This document shows, piece by piece, positions 1-8,502 of a stretch of DNA of 20,092 nucleotides. The position numbers and the translations under genes are program-made. Location of the stretch: positions 194,219 through 214,310 of the forward strand of contig NW_003120935.1 in NCBI RefSeq assembly GCF_000003605.2, written 5' to 3'. Numbering within the stretch: the stretch's first letter is position 1; each line of letters starts with the position of its first letter. The notes below the pieces were generated by a model. That model was not told the origin of the DNA, ran no database searches, and saw only the letters and a program-made list of their open reading frames with translations. The DNA is from Saccoglossus kowalevskii (lineage: Eukaryota > Hemichordata > Enteropneusta > Harrimaniidae).

Positions 1-279
1 GAAATCACATTATTGAAAGTGTGCATACAAAGGACGTCCGAACGCACAACTGCACAGTCGATATATGAACTGAGATTCATATTTTGGATAATGTGGTTTC
101 ACGTATTGGTCTCGGGTTACTACGGATGTATGATACATGTCGGTGTTTTCTTCAACAGAATTTATATGTCAGCACTGTGTAATGTCGCAAAGTAGTAATG
201 TGGTGTATTGTGGTATAGGAACAAATATATTTGGTGTCATTGTACTATGATCTTTCTCAATCAAGGTATTCCTTATAGA
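1..279. other. A+T-rich sequence, no gene seen
   Basis: No coding frame, repeat or RNA could be recognised here. The 60-codon open frame near the start shows no family motif and is of chance length for this composition. Confidence 0.6.
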
Positions 280-500
280 ACACTTTCCCGGAAGTAGCTA
301 GACTGGGGTGCAAAAACACTCCTGCTTTGTCATGGCGGAAAATACTAACATGTCAGCTCGTTGATAGTCGATAGAAGGGAATGTTATTTTTGTGACGTCG
401 ATTGGTACACCCAGAAGCACAATATCACGCGTGCAAGTTTACGTTACACCCCAAAACGGTATGCGCGCGCATGTAAAACGCCGACTTCCGGGAAAGTTGT
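280..500. promoter_or_regulatory. promoter-like cluster of ETS, YY1 and CRE-type motifs
   Basis: Two perfect ETS/GABP core sites face each other: CCGGAAGT at 288-295 and ACTTCCGG at 484-491. Between them lie CATGGCGG at 331-338, which is YY1-like on the plus strand, TGACGTCG at 393-400, which is a CRE with one change, and the 12-bp palindrome ATGCGCGCGCAT at 461-472. CpG is more frequent here than in the flanks. ETS, YY1 and CRE sites together are typical of housekeeping-type animal promoters. No gene was found on either side, so use as a promoter is inferred and the direction is unknown. The ATG inside the YY1-like site (332) opens only 10 codons before a stop at 362-364. A chance cluster cannot be excluded. 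Confidence 0.3.
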
Positions 501-795
501 CTATTAAGGACGAGATTCATCTTCCGAACCACACCAAGCCACACACCATGAAAATAAAAACTATTCGTTTAATAAATTCTACTTATAAATTTCAATAAGT
601 GATTCTCCGTTCACTATGAGTTCTCAGCAATTGCTTCAAAGACGCGGACAGAACGTCTACCGCAAAAATCGAAATGCCACAATGTCGAAATGCCACTCTT
701 TGAAGGGGGGAATATTGGTTCAAGATTCTCTTACCTCATCAAAATGACTATTATGAAATGTGTATAGCACATTGTTGGAAAATAACCGAAAATAC
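501..795. other. non-coding stretch, no gene seen
   Basis: Apart from the short direct repeat at 669-696, nothing is recognised. A splice-donor-like GAG|GTAAGA reads on the minus strand across about 731-739, but no supporting open frame was found. Confidence 0.5.
669..696. repeat. 12-bp direct repeat, 16-bp period
   Basis: TCGAAATGCCAC occurs at 669-680 and again, identical, at 685-696, separated by AATG. This is a simple local duplication with no known function. Confidence 0.8.
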
Positions 796-909
796 TTTCG
801 CGTTTGTCAAATCACATGCTATGTTTTGACGTCACTGCGACGCTATAACCGCATAACGCGGGATCTCGCATTGTGAACCGAAAATGATTAGGATTTCGGT
901 ATTTGAGCA
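796..909 (+). repeat. dispersed repeat family 1, copy 1
   Basis: This stretch shares a colinear series of blocks with 5330-5445. The blocks in order are TTTCGCG, AATCA, an ACGTCACTGCGAC-like block, CGCGGGATCTCGCA (CGCGAGATCTCGCA in the other copy), AACCGAAAAT (AACGGAAAAT) and GGTATTTGAGCA (GGTATTGAGCA). The blocks are separated by small indels. A perfect CRE, TGACGTCA, lies at 827-834. Order and spacing are conserved, so common descent is more likely than chance, but overall identity is modest and the ends are unclear. Both copies could instead be independently assembled promoter-like sequence. Confidence 0.4.
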
Positions 910-3900
910 CTCTAGTTAAGCAACGAAGTGTACACAAAGCGAAGAATATTTGATTTCTGGAATATGTTTTGAGAATCCAATTCAAGTTTGAGGTATTCGC
1001 CGACTATCGAACTATTTCTGATTTATCAATCCTGTTTAGGTAACCACTATTGATGACGCTTAGATACGTGTCGAGTAAATACGCCTTTGTATCAAGGCAC
1101 AAGGTCACATTTGATGTAAATCAATTGAATTTGATAACTGAAAAACAATCTATGATTTCCAATATTGGCAGTAGCAATACAATTAATTCAGATTCATTCT
1201 TGCGATATTTAAATACTGTTATGTTTATGACTAAAGAAATATGAAACCTCTTTTCAAAACTATAAAAACGGGTACATTGATTGCCTCAATGTGAACTGCT
1301 TTTTAAATCTGTTACATTGTCGTCTGTGGGTAGTTTAACGGGAGTGTATGGCATCATATTGCGAGTGCATCGCAAACAGCTTAATGCATATTTTAGTATT
1401 CACGATAGGCACTACGATACATGATCATTCTCAAACCCATGATCTCATTAGGTAATAATAACCACCAATAATATATGCTAATACAAATTTAGCTAGCATA
1501 TTTCGGCACAAAATGACACAACTTTGACATAGCACAGAAATCTACTGATACGATTCTAGACAACCTAATAATCCATGTATATTTCTCACATCTACTGAAT
1601 TTGTCTTATTATATATGACATTGAATTAATGAATCAGCGTCTCGCTGCATATGGTTGTTATGCAATGAGTTGAGTGAATTACTGTAAATTACATATCATT
1701 CATTTAGGGTATTAGATATATGGATCGACGAACTGACTTACGAGTTACTATATATATACTCTAATCCATAAAATATTTATTAAAACACGTTCGATATATA
1801 TTAATTAATTCATTTAGTTTATTAATGACTTCATCCCTCTTAAAAATGGGCACACGTATTTCAATATTTACAATTACTTTTGCTGCACGCATGTTCTCAA
1901 CATTCAATGGTATCAATTATATATTTGTTGGAATGTTTTGCATTTCTAATATCATAGTGTTAAGATCACAGTCAAATGATATTAGCCTTCACTCTGATAG
2001 ATGTGTGATTCTTATCTTTGTCTGAAACACATACAGGTTACATTAATGTTGCCTTATTTCTATTTTGAATAATTAATAACATAGATTTTTAAAATAAATT
2101 TGGCTTCAATGTACTGTATTGCATATTGGTTAATTATTTAATCACATGTGATTGGCACTTTCGGAATATTTTTTTTATCCAAATTATTTGGTATAATATG
2201 TTATTCTTTACTCGTTTACATATATAGGCGTATATTATATGAGCGACTACATCTTCATATTCGCCCTGCACACAACCTTTGATAAAACATGCAATGAATA
2301 ACCACATTAGTTTATAATAGAATTCTCTAATTCCAATGGTTTAATGAAAGCAATCAGTAACGGCATATTAAAAATACCAATATATATTTTAAACCGACTC
2401 TGATATTTCGAATGTAATCTAGGTACAAGCAACTCGGATCGATATATGACGGGAAAAAACGAGATAGTAACAACAGGCATTAATATTTAAGTATGTCTGA
2501 ATGTGAATGCATATAGTGATCCGATGTCGATGTGTACTTACTACAATGTCAATCAATATACTATATATAGACGTTATACTATTATGCCATCTGTGGCTCA
2601 ATGAGGGGTATTTTATTTCATAATATAAAAATAAATAAAACCCTCGAATACCAGTATGTTTGTTTTGCTTTAATCATATAGTTGTACTAAGGGGATGTTT
2701 ATTTGAGAAACATGCAAGTACAGTGTATTTCTACTATAAATATAACGTCTCATTTAAATACATGGCATGAGTATGATACGTCATCACAATGGTAATTCCA
2801 TTCTGAAACCAACCAGCAACAAAGTCGAATGAAAATACCACAAGATATTTTTTGAAAGCTGTATATGTTAGTGAATGAACACAAAGAGCTCGGTCAATTT
2901 CTACAAATACAATGAATTCGATAGTAACACTGAGAGTCATATAAATATATCCTTAAAAGTTATTTTGTTTATATTCTTTATATTATTCGTCCAACCCTCT
3001 CCAAAATACTTCACACTTGCATGTATCAATAGTTGACAATTATATTAATACGTTAATATAGAATCTTATCAAGCGGAAAATGTAATTAAATTGTGCAATT
3101 TCCTTGTATGGCATTTTATTGAGTGTGTTCGTCAGCTTGAAGTGATCTAATAATTCACCCAAATTAAAAGAACGTATTGTTAACACAACTCTGACTAGTA
3201 CTTTTAGTTTTAATTTGTGCGTCATAAATAAGCTATAGCGTAATAAGGTTTTCACTCTTTCATACATATTGCAGTCTGTCTATAACACTTTTCAGGTACA
3301 CCATTCAGAAATCAAATATCTGTATTAATCCCATTCACTTTCTTATTGCTTATTAACATATTCGGTGATTCAAGTGGTAACTTTATAATCAAATCATTTC
3401 AGCCGATTGGGATGACACATTGATAAAACTGTGATTCATATAGTAAAATAGTTTTGTAAAAATCATAACATGATTACTCGTAATATAAAAGTGCATAAAC
3501 AGTGACTGGGGAAGCGGCCGATATTGGTGTCATATAACAAGTAAACAACGACCAATTTGTTCTGAAACTCTGATTTATGTTCATTAACAAGTCATATACC
3601 GAATTATTCAACATAGTTAAAATTTGTTTGTACATGGAAACATGTCTGGGTGCAGTAACGTTTACGAACATGTCCCCTAACAAAACGATTTATTTAGAAG
3701 TTAGTAGTGCCGTGACGTTACATAATCAAAAGATGTAAACAATTGATTAGCTCAAATAAGCCCTTCAAAGTATTTAAGTTGAAAATAATGATTGTTGCTG
3801 GCACAGTGATCAATTGTGACACTGGGATCAAGGCCATCATATTGAGCATATACACACTTCTACACATACATCGAGTAGGATAAAAGGTATATCGAAAATT

Positions 3901-4100
3901 AAGCGCCCGTAACTGTAGGAAATTGATACACAAATAAATTGGGAGAAAGACAATCAATACCTAGTATTGAAGATTTAGGACACGAAGCAGATTTTAGATT
4001 TTTAATAAAGAAAATAAATAGACAATAATCAAATCGTGAAGAGACGCGTTTGAGATATTTAATTGTTTATTGCAAACGCATCCCGTCTGATCCAGTTTTG
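910..4100. other. long A+T-rich non-coding stretch
   Basis: No gene, RNA or dispersed repeat could be recognised in this roughly 3.2-kb stretch. It contains simple A+T runs, for example TATATATA near 1750. Open frames are all under about 80 codons and show no family motif. It is most simply intergenic or intronic DNA. Confidence 0.55.
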
Positions 4101-5059
4101 AATTCGATTATTGTTCCGATCTATAATTAGTACTCAAATACATTTGTCATTTCTGACTGATGTAGACTACTTAATATAAACACTTTATTAGTTGTATTTG
4201 TACCACGGACGTTTTAGCTGAAACATATCCTCTGGCTTTGTAAATTGTTTAATACATACGTTTTCAGATTTTCTGTGAGGTTTTGTGAGATGGAATTGCG
4301 AAAACAGTATGAAAATGCTAACTCTTACATTCAGTAATCGATGTTCCGCAAACTGCGAGATCACGCGTGACCGTTCATGCACCTTAGCAACCAGTGATTC
4401 ACGTGATACTGGTCAATATTTCAGTTCAATATGGTGGCAACCACATTTCCCTACGTGCTGTAAACCTCGTCATGAAACAATATCTGTGACATTTGAAGGT
4501 GCAATAAGAGTTAGACGGCTCATTTACGGCGATTGTCTGAGAAATTCTTGCTTTCGCACAAATATTATATTAATAGTGCTTTTTGCAATTCCGATCGACA
4601 CTGCGACACTTACGTTAGGAGTTGCACTCAGACCCAATACAGCGACTGCCTGAGTTGTTGAATGCTGTAAATTCAAATCGCGGAAGATAAGTTCGGCACC
4701 AAATCAAGTGAACTTTTTTCGGAAATAGCCGTGTAGTACGACTGGTCAACAAACAATTTGTAAGCCCTGAGCTTCATCTGGTTATAGTCGAGATCGGTGA
4801 CACATTAAATAATTCTGTTAGCGCTGAGTCCAGATGTATTATTTGCATACATCTTGGATTGTGCTATAGAGCTGCATGATATTGTAATTTCAGAATTGTA
4901 AGTAGTTAAGTAGTTGTGGCTAATAGAATACAAATCACTTCAAATGTTAGTTAGTAAATGCTAACGAGGCTAATGGAGAGTGCTAACATAGAATAGTTGA
5001 AAACATGAGACATGCCGAATTGTGAAACATTACTGAAATCACCAGGTGTAGTAACCAGG
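4101..5059. other. non-coding stretch with more CpG than its neighbours
   Basis: The longest open frame of the window lies at 4285-4653 on the plus strand, but its first codon is GTG and the first ATG is at 4309. Its translation is rich in Cys, Arg and Thr and matches no family I know. The local base composition, with more CpG than upstream, lengthens frames by removing A+T-rich stops. I do not call it a gene. Confidence 0.5.
4832..4854. repeat. short perfect hairpin, 8-bp stem
   Basis: AGATGTAT (4832-4839) and ATACATCT (4847-4854) are exact inverted repeats around a 7-base loop. The flanking CC and GG extend the stem after a one-base bulge. No function can be assigned. Confidence 0.7.
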
Positions 5060-5323
5060 TTATTTCAAAGTAGCGGTGTAATTGCAACTGAGCTTGCTAC
5101 GTCTTGTGGCGACATCATTTTTAGGATCGTGGCGTAACAAATCCGGGTCTTCCCTGAGTTCCAAATCATGCCAAGTTTTTTTTTTCAGACGATGAAACGC
5201 CAAATATAAGGGGAATGTCTTTGAGCTGTGGCACCGCCATTTTATCGAAGTCAGCCGTGGTCGAAAGCGTGAAACGGATACAATAAAGCACTCTGGAAAT
5301 TTAACGCACGACACTAGGCACAC
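5060..5323 (-). pseudogene. possible decayed THAP-type zinc-finger fragment
   Basis: The minus-strand frame is open for 87 codons but starts with GTG rather than ATG. Its middle contains a Cys, then 11 residues, then Phe-His-Arg-Leu, then a Trp five positions after that Leu, and then Leu-Arg-Glu-Asp-Pro. This order and spacing resemble a THAP domain, in which the second zinc cysteine precedes a Phe-His-Arg/Lys-Phe-Pro motif, a conserved Trp and a basic patch. The first cysteine, the Pro after the motif and the final Cys-x-x-His-Phe are missing. The end reads Thr-Arg-Arg-Ser-Lys-Leu where that last motif would be expected. A run of A bases codes the Lys run and may have slipped. THAP domains occur in animal transcription factors and in P-like transposases. 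This could equally be chance similarity. Confidence 0.15.
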
Positions 5324-5418
5324 TCACGATTTCGCGCCATTTTGAATCAAAGCTTGACCTCTTTCACGTGACTAGCGACCGCTTGCTAGGCTAATTTAAC
5401 AGACTCGCGAGATCTCGC
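5234..5418 (-). promoter_or_regulatory. CpG-bearing promoter-like motif cluster
   Basis: On the minus strand there are two AAAATGGCG sites of YY1 type (5234-5243 and 5334-5343). The second overlaps TTTCGCGCC, an E2F-like site, at 5330-5338. TCACGTGA (5364-5371) is a perfect palindromic E-box. ACTCGCGAGA (5403-5412) is one base from the TCTCGCGAGA element of animal core promoters, and it overlaps the 12-bp palindrome GCGAGATCTCGC (5407-5418). The minus-strand ATG at 5340-5338 is followed after 13 bases by GTGAGT (5327-5322), a good splice-donor core. Together these fit a minus-strand promoter with a tiny first coding exon. However, much of the cluster lies in the repeat shared with 796-909, so the motifs may have arrived with that repeat. 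Confidence 0.3.
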
Positions 5419-5445
5419 ACGAAACGGAAAATAAGGTATTGAGCA
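5330..5445 (+). repeat. dispersed repeat family 1, copy 2
   Basis: This is the partner of 796-909 in the same orientation, with six short blocks in the same order and indels between them. It differs from copy 1 in having the E-box TCACGTGA where copy 1 has the CRE TGACGTCA. The hairpin at 5439-5458 starts in its last block. Which superfamily it belongs to cannot be told from two diverged copies. Confidence 0.4.
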
Positions 5446-5458
5446 AAACACTGCTCAA
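5439..5458. repeat. perfect hairpin at the end of the family 1 copy
   Basis: TTGAGCA (5439-5445) and TGCTCAA (5452-5458) pair perfectly around a 6-base loop, AAACAC. The 12-mer AAACACTGCTCA within it recurs at 7933-7944. Such a foldback could mark the end of a mobile element, though this is inferred. Confidence 0.6.
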
Positions 5459-6537
5459 CAATATGAAAATGTTGATACAATTGTAATTTAATCAAACCAT
5501 GCTCAAATATTGGCGTTAAACAAACCATGATTTGATTGACATCATTTATACCATAATACTAGTGTTTGAGCTTGGTGATTTAGAGATTCGTGATAAAATG
5601 GCATAATGAAGGTTGCTTAGTTATATTTCCAAGGTAACCGAATAAAGCATCATTTCGCTAAGGGTAAAACATGTTGAACGTGTATAGAATAAACGAGGCG
5701 GTATTATTAAAACATACACCTTGTTTGCAGTAGATTTGAAACAATTTGTTCCATCGATCCGAGACAAAAACTACTTGCTAGTCGCTGCGATAAGACGCTG
5801 TGTCTCAAGTTTGTCGATGACGTCTTATCCCCAGTTATTGCATCTCATCGATCGGCCCGGTACATGACGTGTTAGTGTCTACAATGGATTCAGAAATGAT
5901 TGAAAACGTTCTTTGAAATCTGTTGTACTCTCTGTGCGTATATCTAAGATGTCGGGTTGGGTGATGTGAGGCTTTTATAAACGCAGATCGTTAGAGATTC
6001 GGTATATATTGGCTTTCCCTTGGTCCCCCAATTGTTCCCGGTGCAATAACATTTGTGGTGGCGCCCTTGAGTGACGCAACATGCAATGTGTCCATTCCGC
6101 TAAGTATATATATAAGCAATTAGCAAGAGGTAAACCAAGCCAAGTATAACTCTTAGTTTGGTTTAAATCATATTTAACCAGGAGTTACCGGTGTGTTTTG
6201 ACCAGGGGTCAGACATCCCCTATGAGAATTATACAATATGGTGTTCTCCGGGGTTCCGAGTTAGAGTCGCTCTTAATTAGCATGCGCGTTGTACTGTTAT
6301 AAAACATCACGGCCTATCATACCACCCCTATACCGATGATACCCAGTAATACATATAATTTCAAATAAAATTAGTAAATGATAATGACTTAACTATGACG
6401 AATTTTAAGGATTATGTTAGTGAATTTATAAAATGGACGTACAGCTGAACTAAAACTGAATCCTAAGAAAATAGATATTTTAGTATTTGGCAAGCTTCAG
6501 CAAATCAATAAATTAAATTTGATTTACCTCGAAGGAG
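5459..6537. other. non-coding stretch, no gene seen
   Basis: No coding frame of interest was found. The part between 5760 and 6360 is richer in G+C and includes TTATAAA-type and TATATATA motifs. An 8-base match to the lysine tRNA primer-binding site occurs at 6059-6066, but no convincing LTR could be built around it. Confidence 0.5.
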
Positions 6538-6555
6538 ATAATAATAATAATAATA
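6538..6555. repeat. (ATA)n microsatellite
   Basis: About six units of ATA/AAT run in a row before the phase breaks into other A+T-rich sequence. It is simple-sequence DNA with no assigned role. Confidence 0.85.
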
Positions 6556-6652
6556 TTATAATAACATTAATATTATACATCTTTTCCTCCCAAGGATACA
6601 TCATGGGAATGCCGAAATTCAAAAAGTTTAGAACAGAATCAGCGAACTATGC

Positions 6653-6757
6653 TTTTATTATTATAGAACGCTTACGTGCGTAATCATTCTATATTCAGAA
6701 TTTGCATTTCCTTATATGGTAGGATAACAATACCCCGTAAAATACCGCAAAATTACG
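6653..6757 (+). repeat. dispersed repeat family 2, copy A
   Basis: This 105-bp stretch aligns over its full length with the reverse complement of 19896-19999. My count is about 14 base differences and one gap, near 86% identity. Shared landmarks are TTTTATTATTA at the start, CGTAATCATTC, GCATTTCCTTAT, AATACCCCGTAA and ATACCGCAAAATTACG at the end. Homology stops sharply on both sides. The last part, CGTAA...TTACG, is self-complementary. It is a dispersed, probably transposon-derived repeat, and it is unlikely to be coding because changes fall at all positions. Confidence 0.85.
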
Positions 6758-6764
6758 TCGTCCC

Positions 6765-6791
6765 ATCGACCTCTGCTGCGCGTCGGTCGAT
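6765..6791. repeat. short hairpin next to repeat copy A
   Basis: ATCGACC (6765-6771) pairs exactly with GGTCGAT (6785-6791) across a 13-base loop. A second, shorter pairing of TGAGGT with ACCTCA follows just before the microsatellite. These lie outside the part shared with copy B. Confidence 0.55.
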
Positions 6792-6847
6792 ACTCCTGCA
6801 GTACTGTCTTCGTGCATACTTTGAGGTATCCTCGTAATAACCTCATA

Positions 6848-6870
6848 TTATTATTATTATTATTATTATT
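6848..6870. repeat. (TTA)n microsatellite, about 7.7 units
   Basis: An uninterrupted TTA run of 23 bases. On the minus strand it creates a run of Asn codons in an otherwise meaningless frame. Confidence 0.95.
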
Positions 6871-7773
6871 TAGGCAGTACAACGATAGTACCGACGGACA
6901 CGTGTCAACGTAACAATGCATTATCCGAGTGCATATTTTGCAGTAATCTAACGAAATCATCAGCATTTATTTGGTGTATTAGACATAACAGGACATAACA
7001 AATGGTGAAAAGCGTCATTGATGCACATGTCAAACTTGATAGGATAACAGTTCAAAGTTTTACACATTTAACAAAACGCATCTACCGTATTCACAGAGAA
7101 CACTACACAGTATATAGTATATATATCATTATTGTGAAAATTCAGACAATTTGTGTGCACGAAATCAGATCCGCTGTCGGGTTGTATTTGTATGTGTACG
7201 TCATCAAATCCACCATTTTGTTACAGTACTTAAGATATATACGTGTTTATGACACCACGACCTGCCTGGTAGTTGTATAGCATTAAATTAGTCGCAATCA
7301 AAACGCACAATAAAGGGTGTAGATATGTTACCGGGATAATTTGTGTACCATTAAGCAGTGTAACATTTAAATGCGTATGTGAATTTACTATCATATCATG
7401 ATATATGGTTCGGTGTATAATGTCTCCGTGATCTGAAATGCGGCTAATTTCCTGTCCCGTTGTGGCGTGTGATCGCTCCGAGGTGTTAAACATATTTGCA
7501 CCATTCATTTCGCTCGATATCGTAATATATTTGATACATGTATAATCGTTTTCTAATCAGCTAAATGCGGGAAGCATCTTAGAATCACACGTAAGTGTCA
7601 CGTCACTGCGATGATTAATGTGGAAAACGTCGATTTGACGATTATGCTTATTAGATTCCAAAGTTCCCTATCGCATATTTTGATCATAACGAGACGGTTT
7701 CGCTCAAAACAATAATACAAAATGCCCAAGAATAAATCAAATCTCGCGACATCGTTTTTATATGTCTCGTCGA

Positions 7774-7791
7774 GGATGTGTAAACACATCC
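7774..7791. repeat. near-perfect 18-bp palindrome
   Basis: GGATGTGT (7774-7781) and ACACATCC (7784-7791) pair perfectly with only AA between them. It is too short to classify. Confidence 0.7.
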
Positions 7792-7896
7792 GTCATAAAG
7801 TGTGTCGTGATCAGTCATGAATAGAAGATGATAAGAATTTAGAACACATTGGGAACGGACATCGGTATAGGCGATTGACTCTTGTGATTATCATAG

Positions 7897-7944
7897 GATA
7901 TCGCATACGGAATATTGTTTCGAGAACGGACGAAACACTGCTCA
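7897..7944 (+). repeat. possible third, decayed fragment of repeat family 1
   Basis: GATATCGCAT at the left resembles GATCTCGCA of family 1, CGGAATAT resembles CGGAAAAT, and AAACACTGCTCA at the right is identical to 5446-5457. The blocks are in the family order. About 300 bases upstream, ACGTCACTGCGA (600-611 within 7 kb) matches 829-840, so an interrupted copy is possible. Each match alone could be chance. Confidence 0.25.
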
Positions 7945-8355
7945 TTATTGCACCGAACCCATTATTTAGCGAACATCTCCGTCCTTGCTCTGTTATCTCG
8001 CAATGGTGGGCAGTGTGAAGTTGTTCATTTCAATTATAATACGTCCGAAATGTCGTAAAATTGAATATCCCTCCAGTGGTGCGCCTGAGACGGACGAATT
8101 TGCAGGATTCCTTAACATGAAAGAATCATGGTTTTGTTTAAACGATCCGTACAAATATGGGAAAGCATTTCATATTGGTGACTCACACACATTCTTGTGT
8201 TTCTGTTCGTGCATTAACCCCTTTTGAATACTCTGGATAATTAAACATTGTGGCGGGAAGCAACCCTTAACAAAATTAAAAAAGGGCTCACAACCATATT
8301 TGTAATGATACAGCATTATAAGCGGTTTGCCATATGATAATACATGAACAATAAC

Positions 8356-8502
8356 CAGAGGCGGATACAGGATTTTTTATGGGGGGAGGTCCAAACTTTA
8401 AAATCGCCAGACTAAGTTATATTATACAAAAACAAATTGAATAAATTGTTTAACGGGGGGGGGGGTGTCCTGGACCCCCAAGACCGCCCAGATCTGCCAC
8501 TG
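8356..8502. mobile_element. 147-bp MITE-like DNA transposon, probably hAT-type
   Basis: The left end reads CAGAGGCGGATACAGG. The right end, in reverse complement, reads CAGTGGCAGATCTGGG, so 11 of 16 positions match. Inside each end lie G-rich runs and a GGTCC or GGGTCC box facing inward. The left has GGGGGGAGGTCC, and the right has CCTGGACCCCC after an 11-base G run (8455-8465). Ends of the type CAGTGGCGGATC-AGG followed by G runs are familiar from short non-autonomous elements in many invertebrate genomes, and CAG termini fit hAT. Flanking bases are ATAAC (8351-8355) and ATAAA (8503-8507), a near 5-bp duplication. The 8-bp duplication usual for hAT is not preserved, so the superfamily is uncertain. 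It has no coding capacity and would depend on a transposase from elsewhere. Confidence 0.75.

Larger units (their letters stand above)
6873..8350. other. non-coding stretch with one weak coding lead
   Basis: No gene is called. The minus-strand frame 7230-7508 starts with a genuine ATG in a good context (A at -3) and contains two N-glycosylation sequons (Asn-Val-Thr and Asn-Gly-Thr) followed by a hydrophobic stretch. No family is recognised. Part of a family 1-like repeat may lie at 7897-7944. Confidence 0.45.

Noticed and set aside
4285-4653. Longest open frame in the window (122 codons, plus strand)
   Set aside because: It begins with GTG, the first ATG is eight codons in, no family resemblance is seen, and a frame this long is expected by chance in 20 kb.
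4645-4685. tRNA- or SINE-like boxes (TGCCTGAGTTGTTG and ATTCAAATC)
   Set aside because: The spacing between the two boxes is too short, box B is incomplete and no cloverleaf can be drawn.
5870-6066. Possible LTR (TGTTAG...AACA, 5870-6051) followed by TGGCGCCC, a lysine tRNA primer-site match
   Set aside because: The primer match is 8 bases, expected about once by chance on two strands of 20 kb. There is no second LTR, no target duplication, no polypurine tract and no gag or pol frame.
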